Origin: Nitrospirota bacterium
GTDB taxonomy: Bacteria > Nitrospirota > Thermodesulfovibrionia > Thermodesulfovibrionales > UBA6898
DNA length: 64,000 nucleotides
NCBI GenBank assembly: GCA_016235245.1
Contig: JACRLO010000012.1
Coordinates: forward strand, 1-64,000
Reading direction: 5' to 3'
Position 1 is the stretch's first letter. Each line of letters opens with the position of its first letter. A model generated the notes under the pieces. It was not told the DNA's origin, ran no database searches, and saw nothing but the letters and a program-made list of their open reading frames with translations. The translations under genes and the position numbers were made by a program. This document shows, in pieces, positions 55,232-63,864 of this stretch.

Positions 55232-56780
55232 AGCGCTGATGATACAGGGCACGGGTTCAGGGGCAGGTAAGAGCCTTATTGCGGCAGCGTTATGCAGAAT
55301 CTTTGCCGATGAAGGAGTGAGGGTCGCCCCATTTAAGGCACAGAATATGGCACTTAACTCGTTTATTACCCAGGAGGGCAGCGAGATCGGAAGGGCCCAG
55401 GCCCTGCAGGCAGAGGCGGCAAGAGTGGTACCGACTGTCGATATGAACCCGATACTGCTTAAGGCCTCTGGCGAGATGGGCTCCCAGGTGATTATCCATG
55501 GCAGGGCGTTTCGATATATGAAGGCGCAGGAATACTATACCTTTAAAAAAGAGGCATGGAAGGCGGTAACTGCATCGTATGAGAAACTTGCCAAGGCTTT
55601 CGATCTGATCATTATGGAAGGCGCAGGCAGTCCTGCAGAGATAAATCTTATGGATGTAGACATTGTGAATATGTCTGCTGCAAAAATGGCAAGAGCGCCT
55701 GTGCTGCTTGTCGGCGATATCGATAAGGGCGGGGTCTTTGCATCGCTTTACGGCACCGTGAAACTATTAGGCAGAGACAGCAGGCATATCAAGGGATTTA
55801 TTATCAACAAGTTCCGTGGCGATATGGAGATTCTTCGACCCGGACTCCAGATGATACAGGACAGGACAGGGAAACCGGTTATCGGTGTGCTTCCCTATGT
55901 CCATGATCTGGGTCTGCCTGAAGAAGACGGCATGGCCCTGTCGCAAGGTTCAAGGAGCAGGGACCATGGCTCAAAAGAGATCCGAATAGTCATAGTCAGG
56001 CTGAAATATATCTCCAACTTCACAGACTTTGACCCGCTTGCTCAGGAACCTGATGTGGAACTCGTTTATTCCACCAATCCTGCTGAGATCGAAAATGCAG
56101 ATATGGTTATTGTCCCCGGATCAAAAAATACCGTAAAGGATCTGCTGCTTCTGAGAAAGCAGGGCCTTGATAAAAGCATCAGCAGGGCTTTTGCAAAAGG
56201 CATTGAAATTATGGGTATGTGCGGAGGATATCAAATGTTAGGCAGCAGAATCCTCGATCCGCACCATGCAGAGAGTTCACATCCTGAAGTGGAAGGCCTT
56301 GGGCTTCTGAATATTGAGACTATTTTTGAAAATGAGAAGATTACCTGTCAGGTCGAGGCGGAAGAGGCAGGTATTAGGGATTGTGGATCAGGGATCGGAA
56401 ATAGTGCCAACCCCCAAAACCAAATCCCTAATCCCCGCCTTTCTGGCTATGAGATACATATGGGCAGGAGCACTGGTGATATCGGGCTGTTCAGAATCAG
56501 GAGATTGTCTTCAGACTTATCACCCATCACCCATCACTCATCACGAATTCTGGACGGTTCAGTCAATAAAAACTGCTGGGGCACTTATCTGCACGGCATC
56601 TTTGACAACAACACATTCCGGCGTGATCTGCTTAACCGGATCAGGGAAAAGAAAGGCCTGCCTGTTCTGCCTGTTACGGTCGACTATACAGGAATGAAGG
56701 AAAAGGCATTGGACAATCTTGCTGCCATGGTAAAAAAGAATATCGACATGGAATTCCTCAGGAGGATCTTAACCCTGTGA
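55212..56780 (+). CDS. cobQ: Adenosylcobyric acid synthase (CbiP/CobQ)
   Basis: The 522-residue glutamine amidotransferase has the P-loop-like GTGSGAGKSLIAAALCRI near 12, KAQNMALNSF, the glutaminase Cys in MCGGYQMLG near 337, and GYEIHMGRS and GTYLHGIFDN in the C-terminal domain. It amidates four carboxyls of the corrin ring. Two heptamer elements fall in loops of the C-terminal domain (56370-56437 and 56521-56548), adding about 22 and 10 residues. It overlaps cbiB by 4 bases. Confidence 0.96.
   Translation: MAMQMTKALMIQGTGSGAGKSLIAAALCRIFADEGVRVAPFKAQNMALNSFITQEGSEIGRAQALQAEAARVVPTVDMNPILLKASGEMGSQVIIHGRAFRYMKAQEYYTFKKEAWKAVTASYEKLAKAFDLIIMEGAGSPAEINLMDVDIVNMSAAKMARAPVLLVGDIDKGGVFASLYGTVKLLGRDSRHIKGFIINKFRGDMEILRPGLQMIQDRTGKPVIGVLPYVHDLGLPEEDGMALSQGSRSRDHGSKEIRIVIVRLKYISNFTDFDPLAQEPDVELVYSTNPAEIENADMVIVPGSKNTVKDLLLLRKQGLDKSISRAFAKGIEIMGMCGGYQMLGSRILDPHHAESSHPEVEGLGLLNIETIFENEKITCQVEAEEAGIRDCGSGIGNSANPQNQIPNPRLSGYEIHMGRSTGDIGLFRIRRLSSDLSPITHHSSRILDGSVNKNCWGTYLHGIFDNNTFRRDLLNRIREKKGLPVLPVTVDYTGMKEKALDNLAAMVKKNIDMEFLRRILTL
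56370..56437. repeat. Heptamer hairpin in cobQ
   Basis: Left arm units GGTATTA, GGGATTG, TGGATCA, GGGATCG (56370-56397); right arm units CCAACCC, CCAAAAC, CAAATCC, CTAATCC (56407-56434). The arms are imperfect complements around a 9-base loop. Translated in frame as GIRDCGSGIG ... NPQNQIPNPR just before GYEIHMGRS. The left-arm first unit is shared with the element at 50701. Confidence 0.85.
56521..56548. repeat. Four heptamers in cobQ
   Basis: CACCCAT, CACCCAT, CACTCAT, CACGAAT in phase, translated as SPITHHSSRI in a loop before the conserved GTYLHG motif. Same unit type as in cobU at 52501-52528. Confidence 0.75.
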
Positions 56781-57757
56781 TCGGACCTCTCGAACTTATT
56801 CTGGCATTTATTCTGGACCTCGCCATAGGCGACCCGAGATGGCTGCCCCATCCTGTCAGGATCATCGGGAAGGCGATTTTGTATATGGAAGACCTTCTCA
56901 GATCTTTCTTTTCTGGAAGCAGGGAAAAGGCCGGAGGTGTCATCCTCATTCTTTTGATTGTACTTCCGTCTGCCCTTTTGACGTATCTGCTTTGTATTAT
57001 GTTGAGAGAGGCGACATCAGGATTTCTTCTGATCATGAGCGAGGCACTCCTGATATATCTGGTCGGAACAACGATTGCCCTTCGGGAACTTGTTTCGTCA
57101 GCAAAACAGGTAATCGACTCGATAAAGGCCGGCATGCTTGATGATGCCAGACAACATCTGAGCATGATCGTTGGACGGGATACGGCGGAACTCTCTGAAG
57201 ATGGAGTGCTGCGGGCAACAATCGAGACGCTTGCTGAAAACCTCTCTGACGGCGTAATCGCACCAGTTTTCTATCTCGCTATTGGCGGTCTGCCTCTTGC
57301 GATTGCATACAAGGCGATCAACACTTTAGACTCTATGGTCGGATACAAGAATGAAAAATATTTTCGTTTTGGCTGGGCGGCTGCAAGGCTCGACGATATC
57401 GCCAATTATATCCCTTCCCGATTGTCCGGATTGCTCGTCGTAATATCGTCATGTATTATTCAGAGGTCTTTTTCTGCGGCCCGTTATGCAATGAACATCA
57501 TGTTCCGTGACAGCAGGAACCATACGAGCCCAAACAGCGGAGTACCTGAAGCTGCAATGGCAGGGGCACTTGGTATCAGGCTCGGGGGACCTTCAACGTA
57601 TGGAGGTGTGGTAATCGCAAAGCCCTATATCGGTGATATCAGAAATATAGACTATCTTTCAGCCGCAAGGAAGACCGGCTCTATTGTTATTGTGGCTTCT
57701 GGGTTATCGGTAATCGCTGCTGCGGTCATACTCGAACTAGTGAGAACTTCGCGATGA
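56777..57757 (+). CDS. cbiB: Adenosylcobinamide-phosphate synthase CbiB
   Basis: The 326-residue membrane protein has LAFILDLAIGDPRWLPHPVRIIGK near the front, IVGRDTAELSEDGVLRATIETLAENLSDGVIAPVFY near 134-170, and NTLDSMVGYKNEKYFRFGWAAARLDD near 188. It attaches aminopropanol phosphate (from CobD) to cobyric acid. The start is GTG at 56777, overlapping the upstream stop; the end overlaps cobD by 4 bases. Confidence 0.96.
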   Translation: MIGPLELILAFILDLAIGDPRWLPHPVRIIGKAILYMEDLLRSFFSGSREKAGGVILILLIVLPSALLTYLLCIMLREATSGFLLIMSEALLIYLVGTTIALRELVSSAKQVIDSIKAGMLDDARQHLSMIVGRDTAELSEDGVLRATIETLAENLSDGVIAPVFYLAIGGLPLAIAYKAINTLDSMVGYKNEKYFRFGWAAARLDDIANYIPSRLSGLLVVISSCIIQRSFSAARYAMNIMFRDSRNHTSPNSGVPEAAMAGALGIRLGGPSTYGGVVIAKPYIGDIRNIDYLSAARKTGSIVIVASGLSVIAAAVILELVRTSR

Positions 57758-58815
57758 CAGGGCACGGCGGCAATATCCATAAGGCTTCGCAGATGTCTGG
57801 CCTGCCACTGAAACAAATTCTTGATTTCAGCGCATCCATTAATCCTCTTGGAGTGCCGAAGACTGCAATTGCGGCAATAAGAAAAGCAATAAGTCTTCTG
57901 CCACACTATCCTGAACCTTTTGCTGAGTCACTTGCCTCCTCTATTGCGCGGTATTATGGCGTTTCAGCCGAATCTGTGGTCTGCGGCAACGGCAGCACTG
58001 AACTCATATATCTGATCCCGCGGGTACTCAAACCGAAAAGGGTGCTGGTTACATCTCCCTCCTTTTCTGAGTATGAAAGGTCCTGCAGTAGTATTCGGAA
58101 GACAGACATCAGAAGGCTTAAGCTGGAACCCGAAAATAACTTTGATATAGCTTCTGAGGCATTTATTAGGTCGATGAAAGGTTGCGATCTGGCATTTCTC
58201 TGTAATCCGAACAATCCTACAGGAAGACTTTTAAAGAAAAAAGACGTTCTGAAGATCGCAAACGCAGCCAAGGATCTTGGATGTTATCTTGTTGTTGATG
58301 AAGCCTTTATGGATTTCTGTCCGGATGAAACGGTCATAAAGCATGTCAGCCGGAATCCGTATCTGATTGTGCTCAGGTCCATGACCAAGTTCTATGCGCT
58401 TGCCGGACTCAGGCTCGGGTTTGGAATATTTCCGCTCAAGGTGGCCCAGAGAATGAAGATGCAGAAAGAGCCATGGACAGTAAACTGTATTGCTGATGCT
58501 GTCGGCAGGGCTGTGCTCGAAGATACGGGGTGTCGGACAAAATCACTTGATATGATGCGTCGTGAAAAAAAGTATCTCGAAGAGGGCCTCGACAGACTGG
58601 CTATTAAATATATTCGTTCAAGCGCAAACTATTATCTGATCAAGATGAAAGATGCGCAGAAGGTTATTCATGCCCTCTCAAAGAAGGGTATCCTTTTAAG
58701 GGACTGCTCCAACTTCGATGGCCTCGGCGAAACATACCTTAGAATTGCGGTCCGTTCAAGAAAAGAAAATCGAATCCTGTTAAAGGAGTTGTCGAAATTA
58801 TGTCCGGCATCGTAG
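57754..58815 (+). CDS. cobD: Threonine-phosphate decarboxylase (CobD-type)
   Basis: The 353-residue PLP enzyme of the class I/II aminotransferase fold has GHGGNIHKASQ at the front, DFSASINPLG, NPNNPTGRLL near 150, DEAFMDF near 186 and the PLP lysine in SMTKFYALAGLRLGF near 211. It makes (R)-1-amino-2-propanol phosphate from threonine phosphate for CbiB. Histidinol-phosphate aminotransferases look alike, but the operon position settles the assignment. It overlaps cbiA by 16 bases. Confidence 0.93.
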   Translation: MTGHGGNIHKASQMSGLPLKQILDFSASINPLGVPKTAIAAIRKAISLLPHYPEPFAESLASSIARYYGVSAESVVCGNGSTELIYLIPRVLKPKRVLVTSPSFSEYERSCSSIRKTDIRRLKLEPENNFDIASEAFIRSMKGCDLAFLCNPNNPTGRLLKKKDVLKIANAAKDLGCYLVVDEAFMDFCPDETVIKHVSRNPYLIVLRSMTKFYALAGLRLGFGIFPLKVAQRMKMQKEPWTVNCIADAVGRAVLEDTGCRTKSLDMMRREKKYLEEGLDRLAIKYIRSSANYYLIKMKDAQKVIHALSKKGILLRDCSNFDGLGETYLRIAVRSRKENRILLKELSKLCPAS

Positions 58816-60215
58816 TAGCAGGCACACACAGCGGTTGCGGCAAGACGACCGTAACACTCGGGTTGATGGCTGCCTTGAGGGAAAAGGGACTTATTGTCCA
58901 GCCATTCAAGTCAGGACCTGACTTTATCGATGCCGGTCTTCATCGGCTTGTAACTGACAGGCCTTCGAGGAACCTTGACCTCTGGATGTGCGGAGAAAAT
59001 TATGTCAGAAACTGTTTTGTAAGGCATTCGCTTGATGCAGATATCTCGGTGGTCGAAGGAGTGATGGGGCTCTATGATGGTACCTTGAGCACTGCAGCGC
59101 TTGCCGGCTGTCTCGGGATTCCTGTTGTTCTTGTTGTCGATGCCTATGGCATGGCAGAGACAGCAGGGGCGATTGTGAAAGGGATGATCGATTTCAGCCC
59201 CCTCCTCTCTCCCCTCCTTGCCAAGGGACCAGAAGTAGGTGCTTTTAAGCAGGGGATGGGGGAGGTGAAGTCGCCACTTAATTTTGCCGGCGTTATCTTT
59301 AACCGTGTTGCATCAGAAAATCACTTTAAGCGGCTTAAGGAGAGTATTATAGATATGCCGGTGCTCGGCTATCTGCCGAGGGACCTGAACTTTGAAATAC
59401 CCCACAGACACCTTGGTTTAACAACAGCTGAGGATAATCCTATTGCAAAGGAAAACATCGACAGACTTACCGATGCGGTCATAGGACAGATTGACGTTGA
59501 TCGTATAATAAAGAGCGCGTCCAGGCTCAGAGGTCAAGGCCCGGGGCTGTCAGATAGCGAGGACCAATCCCCTGTGACTTGCCGTATTGCTGTTGCCCGA
59601 GACAGGGCCTTCTGCTTTTATTATGAGGATAATCTCGATCTGCTGAGAGAGGCGGGTGCTGAGCTGGTCTTCTTCAGCGCTCTTGAGGACACTCAGCTGC
59701 CAGTCAAAATTGATGGTATTTATATCGGCGGCGGATATCCTGAACTGCATGCGGAACAGCTATCCCGAAACAGTTCCATGCTCATGGCAATCAGGAATTT
59801 TGCGGAATCGGGCAGAACGATATATGCGGAATGCGGCGGGCTGATGTATCTGTCTAAAGGAATATGGAAAACCGAACATGAGAGATATAAGATGGCCGGG
59901 GTTTTCCCCTTTGAGACGGTAATGAAAAAAGGCAGGTCGCGCCTTGGGTATCGTGAGATAGGTCTGACCAGAGACTGCCTTCTCGGCAGCAGTAATGAAG
60001 TTGCAAGGGGGCATGAATTCCACTATTCTGAGATTATGGATGGGCAGGATCAGGGGGTGGCACGCTCCTATTCTGTAAAGAATGGATCAGGAGATATACT
60101 TTCGGCTGCAGGGTTTACGTATAAGAGAACCCTCGCCAGCTACATCCACCTTCACTTCGGAAGCAATCAGGCTATAGCAAAGGCATTTATCAATTCTTGC
60201 AGGGATGAAAGGTAA
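58800..60215 (+). CDS. cbiA: Cobyrinic acid a,c-diamide synthase
   Basis: The 471-residue protein has GTHSGCGKTTVTLGL near 7, KSGPDFIDAGLH, EGVMGLYDG, and the glutaminase Cys in YAECGGLMYLS near 342, with LGYREI near 380. It amidates the a and c carboxyls of cobyrinic acid. About 25 extra residues (SPLLSPLLAKGPEVGAF...) fall between KGMIDF and NFAGVIFNRV, encoded by a C/G-rich repeat-like insert (59206-59275). It overlaps the cbiX-cbiC gene's open frame by 11 bases. Confidence 0.95.
   Translation: MSGIVVAGTHSGCGKTTVTLGLMAALREKGLIVQPFKSGPDFIDAGLHRLVTDRPSRNLDLWMCGENYVRNCFVRHSLDADISVVEGVMGLYDGTLSTAALAGCLGIPVVLVVDAYGMAETAGAIVKGMIDFSPLLSPLLAKGPEVGAFKQGMGEVKSPLNFAGVIFNRVASENHFKRLKESIIDMPVLGYLPRDLNFEIPHRHLGLTTAEDNPIAKENIDRLTDAVIGQIDVDRIIKSASRLRGQGPGLSDSEDQSPVTCRIAVARDRAFCFYYEDNLDLLREAGAELVFFSALEDTQLPVKIDGIYIGGGYPELHAEQLSRNSSMLMAIRNFAESGRTIYAECGGLMYLSKGIWKTEHERYKMAGVFPFETVMKKGRSRLGYREIGLTRDCLLGSSNEVARGHEFHYSEIMDGQDQGVARSYSVKNGSGDILSAAGFTYKRTLASYIHLHFGSNQAIAKAFINSCRDER
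59206..59275. repeat. C/G-rich insert in cbiA
   Basis: C-rich tract (CCCCCTCC, then CCCCTCC to 59218), a central AGAAGTAGGTGCTTT (59231-59245), then G-rich AGGGGATGGGGGAGG and TGAAG. It shares the central 15 bases and the flanking tracts with the gap in mazEF (11134-11227). It is translated in frame as SPLLSPLLAKGPEVGAFKQG. Confidence 0.5.
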
Positions 60216-60219
60216 TAAG

Positions 60220-61206
60220 ATGGAACATATCATACTTATCGGACACGGAAGCCCAAAAAAAGAGGCAAACAACATAGATATTGTCGGCAGGCTGCTGCAT
60301 AACACGATCCACCCTGATTGTTCATCCACGTGCGTGCGGTCAGCATATCTCGAATTTGGAAAGCCCGACATCATGACTGCAATCCGGCAGAGCGTTGAGG
60401 ATGGAGCAACAAGGATCATAGCCCATCCCTACTTTCTGAGTTCAGGCATGCATGTTACAAAGGACATCCCCGGAATAATTGACGAAGCGCGCAGCAGGTT
60501 CCCTGATCTGGACCTGGTCTATACGGAGCCTCTTGGGGTACATGACAAACTTGTAGAGATTGTCATGGAGCGCATACAAAGCGCAAAGTTCGCAGTTCCT
60601 CTGGATATTGAAAAGAGGAGTTTCGAGATAATTTCTGAAGAAACTGACCTGAGCGGTCTTCCCGCAGAGCAGGTGCCGATAATAAAGAGAGTGATACATT
60701 CAACTGCTGATTTTGAATTTAAAAATACACTTACGTTCCACCCGGAAGCAATAAAGGCCGGCATAGAGGCGATCAGGGCAGGCAGGAATATCCTGACCGA
60801 TATCGAGATGGTGAAGGCCGGGATCAATAAGAAACTGATGAGTAAGTGGGGCGGGAAAGTGATCTGTAGTATTGCGGATGAAGAGGTTGCAAGGATATCT
60901 GAGGAGACCGGAAAGACCCGCTCGGAAATTGCTATGGAAAAGGGGCTGGCTGAGAATATCGGAATTATTGCCATCGGAAATGCTCCGACCGCATTATTGA
61001 AGATCATTGAACTGTTTAATTCCCCCCTTGCCCCTCGCCCCCTGCCTCTTGTTGTTGGGGTGCCTGTTGGCTTTGTAAAGGCCCTTGAGTCAAAGGCGCT
61101 CCTTGCAACCCAGCAGTTTCCATTCATAACGAATTTAAGCAGAAAGGGCGGCACGCCGGTTGCGGTCGCAATCGTAAATGCATTATTGAAGATGGCGGAA
61201 GAATAA
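60220..61206 (+). CDS. cbiC: CbiX-CbiC fusion: sirohydrochlorin cobaltochelatase + precorrin-8X methylmutase
   Basis: The 328-residue protein joins two enzymes. Residues 1-120 match the short CbiX cobaltochelatase (LIGHGSPKKEAN near the front, HPYFLSSGMHVTKDI near 74-88 with the metal His). Residues about 125-328 match CbiC/CobH, with the catalytic His in VIHSTADFEF, GRNILTDIEMVKAGI, and GNAPTALL ... VGVPVGFVKALESK. One inserts cobalt into sirohydrochlorin; the other moves a methyl group from C-11 to C-12. The start at 60220 is the better of two. A heptamer run (61024-61051) lies in the last third. Confidence 0.93.
   Translation: MEHIILIGHGSPKKEANNIDIVGRLLHNTIHPDCSSTCVRSAYLEFGKPDIMTAIRQSVEDGATRIIAHPYFLSSGMHVTKDIPGIIDEARSRFPDLDLVYTEPLGVHDKLVEIVMERIQSAKFAVPLDIEKRSFEIISEETDLSGLPAEQVPIIKRVIHSTADFEFKNTLTFHPEAIKAGIEAIRAGRNILTDIEMVKAGINKKLMSKWGGKVICSIADEEVARISEETGKTRSEIAMEKGLAENIGIIAIGNAPTALLKIIELFNSPLAPRPLPLVVGVPVGFVKALESKALLATQQFPFITNLSRKGGTPVAVAIVNALLKMAEE
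61024..61051. repeat. Four heptamers in the cbiC part
   Basis: CCCCTTG, CCCCTCG, CCCCCTG, CCTCTTG in phase, translated as SPLAPRPLPLV between the helix TALLKIIELF and the conserved VGVPVG strand. It appears to replace or extend a surface loop. Confidence 0.7.
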
Positions 61207-61955
61207 TGAATAACAGATTTGCGGTTTTGCTCTTCACGCTTTTCCCTTTACTGCTGGCTGCCTCTTCCGCTCATGCCATGCATATCTCAGAGGGCATACT
61301 GCCTTTTAACTGGGCATTACTCTGGTCGCTTGTCGCAGTTCCGTTTGTGGCATGGGGGCTTTATAAACTCAAAAAAGAGTCATCTATTGACCTGTCATTC
61401 AAACCGCTTGTAGGTCTGATGGCTGCGGTTGTATTTATCATCTCCTGCCTGCCGATTCCGGTTCCGACAGCCGGGACATGTTCCCATCCTTGCGGCACAG
61501 GCATCGCAGGCATACTTGTCGGTCCAGCGATCAGCATATTGATTACCGCTGTCGCCCTCCTGATACAGGCCCTTTTCCTTGCGCACGGAGGATTGAGTAC
61601 GTGGGGTGCGGATATTGTCTCAATGGGGGTGATGGGCTCTTGTACCGGTTTTTTGACATTCAAGCTCTTGCGCACAATAAAAATTAATATTGCCGTCTCC
61701 GGTTTTATTGCCGGTCTTCTTGCTGACTGGGTAACGTACATGACAACTGCAGCCGAGCTTGCATCAGGCATCAGGGGAGAGGACGCCTTTATGCCCCTCT
61801 TCCTGAAAATCCTGATCGCCTTTATCCCGACACAGCTTCCTCTTGGAATACTTGAAGGTGCAATGACAGCCGGCATGGTTGTGCTTCTCTATAAGAAGAG
61901 GCCTGATTTGCTGGTAAAGATGCGAGTCCTGAAGCCTGAAGAGGTGACAGGATGA
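61206..61955 (+). CDS. cbiM: Cobalt ECF transporter S component CbiM
   Basis: The 249-residue protein has a signal peptide (cleavage after HA, so the mature protein begins MHISEGILP, the cobalt-binding N-terminal motif), about six more transmembrane helices, and conserved GTCSHPCGTGIAGILVGP near 96-113, ALFLAHGGLSTWGADI near 128 and GMV in the last helix. It captures Co2+ and works with CbiN, CbiQ and CbiO. It overlaps cbiN by 4 bases. Confidence 0.96.
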   Translation: MNNRFAVLLFTLFPLLLAASSAHAMHISEGILPFNWALLWSLVAVPFVAWGLYKLKKESSIDLSFKPLVGLMAAVVFIISCLPIPVPTAGTCSHPCGTGIAGILVGPAISILITAVALLIQALFLAHGGLSTWGADIVSMGVMGSCTGFLTFKLLRTIKINIAVSGFIAGLLADWVTYMTTAAELASGIRGEDAFMPLFLKILIAFIPTQLPLGILEGAMTAGMVVLLYKKRPDLLVKMRVLKPEEVTG

Positions 61956-62284
61956 GAGTTCAAGGTTCAAAGTTCAAAGTTCTATGCTTCATGGGAGTTC
62001 TGCTGCTCGTCACCCTTTATTCCTCACTCGTTATGGCCGCTGAAAAATGGTCAGGCGTGGACGAATCGGTCATAGAAAAATATGCAAAGGACCATGGCAG
62101 GGAAGCAAGGGAGCCGTTGATCAATACGGATCAGGGGGACCTGTTGCTGTTTGTATTTCTTCTTGCAGGCACTGTCGGCGGTTTTGCTGCAGGGTATTAC
62201 TGGAGAACGTTACTGGATCAAAAGAAGATGAGCAATGGGTCTAACGATAAGGAGAAAAAAGAGAGTAATGCAACTCTTCTCTGA
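61952..62284 (+). CDS. cbiN: Cobalt transporter component CbiN
   Basis: The 110-residue protein has two membrane segments (about 8-28 and 67-86) around a periplasmic loop with WSGVDESVIEKYAKDHGREAREPL, as in CbiN, which stimulates Co2+ loading of CbiM. The N-terminal leader (MRVQGSKFKVLC) is written in a heptamer array (61956-61983). It overlaps the start of cbiQ. Confidence 0.9.
   Translation: MRVQGSKFKVLCFMGVLLLVTLYSSLVMAAEKWSGVDESVIEKYAKDHGREAREPLINTDQGDLLLFVFLLAGTVGGFAAGYYWRTLLDQKKMSNGSNDKEKKESNATLL
61956..61983. repeat. Four heptamers at the start of cbiN
   Basis: GAGTTCA, AGGTTCA, AAGTTCA, AAGTTCT in phase, immediately after the ATG. The array makes the first dozen codons of cbiN. Confidence 0.75.
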
Positions 62285-63023
62285 AGGCATCCAAACAGAA
62301 CATGGTCTTTCAGGCATTGATGCCAGGGTGAAGCTTGTCTTCGCCCTGATTCTGCTCGGACTGGTCCTCAGCTATAAGGGTTTTATCTTCCCGGTTATTG
62401 TTCTGTCGGGTTGTCTGGCCGGTTGCATGCATATCAGGGTACCTCTTAAAATATTTCTGCTGAGGTTTTCAGAGCCCCTGTTCATCATCATAATGCTGGT
62501 GCTGCTGAAGTTCTTCTTCTCAGGCAGTGACGTCATGTTTTTGATAAAGGTTTCAGGCATCTCTATAACCGGGCATGCAGACGGATTAAAGGAGGGACTG
62601 ACGATCGCCTGCAGAATTCTTGGTGCTGTGTCCGTACTCGCGCTGCTCGGTTTCTCTACACCGTTTACTGCGCTCATGTCTGCACTTTCATGGTTGAGAG
62701 TGCCGAAGGGTTTCGTAGAGATCCTGATGTTTGCATACCGCTATATATTCGTAATCTTCGAGGATGCCCAGGTTATCTATAATGCACAGCGAAACCGGCT
62801 TGGATATGCCGGGCTGAGGCGGGGGCTTGGATCTTTTGGTACTCTGGCCGGTTCGCTTGTTCTGAAGGCCTTTGACCGGAGTCATGCCATAACTGTCTCG
62901 ATGATTCAGCGCGGATATGACGGGGATATGCCGATGCTGAAGCATAAACCTTTCAGGGCATGGGAAGTCTCAGGAGCAGTAGTGATTGTATCGCTCATGG
63001 GAGTGGCATGGAAACTTCTGTAA
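62268..63023 (+). CDS. cbiQ: Cobalt ECF transporter T component CbiQ
   Basis: The 251-residue membrane protein starts MQLFSEGIQTEHG at 62268 (GGAG upstream; the ATG at 62235 is too far out for the family), has five or so transmembrane helices, and the coupling-helix motifs ASR-like RNRLGYAGLRRG and RSHAITVSMIQRGYDG near 205-220. It transmits ATP hydrolysis by CbiO to CbiM. It overlaps cbiN by 17 bases and cbiO by 16. Confidence 0.94.
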   Translation: MQLFSEGIQTEHGLSGIDARVKLVFALILLGLVLSYKGFIFPVIVLSGCLAGCMHIRVPLKIFLLRFSEPLFIIIMLVLLKFFFSGSDVMFLIKVSGISITGHADGLKEGLTIACRILGAVSVLALLGFSTPFTALMSALSWLRVPKGFVEILMFAYRYIFVIFEDAQVIYNAQRNRLGYAGLRRGLGSFGTLAGSLVLKAFDRSHAITVSMIQRGYDGDMPMLKHKPFRAWEVSGAVVIVSLMGVAWKLL

Positions 63024-63862
63024 GGCTGGACCTCAATATCAGGTCCTTTAAATATCCGGATAATACGGTTGCCCTGTCTGACATACAGATCAGCATAAAG
63101 AGTGGGGAATTTACCGGGCTGTTAGGCTCTAACGGTTCCGGCAAGACTACTCTGCTGAAAGTCATGGACGGTCTGCTGAAGGATTTCGATGGCAGTGTTC
63201 TGCTTGACGGCACTGAGATCAGGAGGCTTTCGCCAAAGGAAATATATCGGAAGATCGGTCTTATTTTTCAGAATCCTGATGAGCAGCTCTTTGCACCCAC
63301 AGTATTTGAGGATGTTGCATTCGGCCCCCTGAATATGGGCTTTTCAGAGGATGAGACTTCCGAGCGTGTTTTAGGAGCTTTACGCGATGTTGATATGGAA
63401 CACTATGCGCAGAAGTCGATCCATAATCTCAGCTTTGGACAGAAAAAGAGGATATGTATTGCAGGTCTTCTTGCAATGGGACATGAGATACTCCTGATGG
63501 ACGAACCGACAGCAGGGCTTGATCCGATGGGAGAGTACAGGATGATGAAGCTTCTTACCGAACTGAACAGGAAGAAGGGGGTTACGATCGTGATGGCAAC
63601 GCACAGCGTTGACCTTGTCCCTGTCTTTCTTGACAGGCTGTACATTTTGAGCAAAGGGAAAATTGTACGCGGCGGGTCCCCAGAGGAGGTTTTTACGGCA
63701 CCCAAGGATATGGAGCAGGTCAAACTCAGGCTGCCTCATATTGCAGAGATGATTTATAAGCTAAAACATGAGGACAAGATCGGGTTTGGAAAGATACCTC
63801 TTACTGTTGGTGAGGCAAGAAGGGCAATATTGAAGATAATGGAAGATGTGAAGGTAGGCTGA
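63008..63862 (+). CDS. cbiO: Cobalt ECF transporter ATPase CbiO
   Basis: The 284-residue ABC ATPase has Walker [16 protein letters not shown] near 37, the Q-loop [12 protein letters not shown], signature LSFGQKKR near 141, Walker [14 protein letters not shown] and the His loop ATHSVDLV. The [15 protein letters not shown] segment is typical of the CbiO/EcfA group. The ATG at 63008 has GGGAG upstream; a longer frame to 62960 is unlikely. Confidence 0.96.
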   Translation: METSVRLDLNIRSFKYPDNTVALSDIQISIKSGEFTGLLGSNGSGKTTLLKVMDGLLKDFDGSVLLDGTEIRRLSPKEIYRKIGLIFQNPDEQLFAPTVFEDVAFGPLNMGFSEDETSERVLGALRDVDMEHYAQKSIHNLSFGQKKRICIAGLLAMGHEILLMDEPTAGLDPMGEYRMMKLLTELNRKKGVTIVMATHSVDLVPVFLDRLYILSKGKIVRGGSPEEVFTAPKDMEQVKLRLPHIAEMIYKLKHEDKIGFGKIPLTVGEARRAILKIMEDVKVG

Positions 63863-63864
63863 AT

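Noticed and set aside
37247-61983. Heptamer arrays as CRISPR or ordinary microsatellites
   Set aside because: Repeat units are 7 bases without spacers, so they are not CRISPR; unit sequences vary within and between sites, unlike slipped microsatellites.
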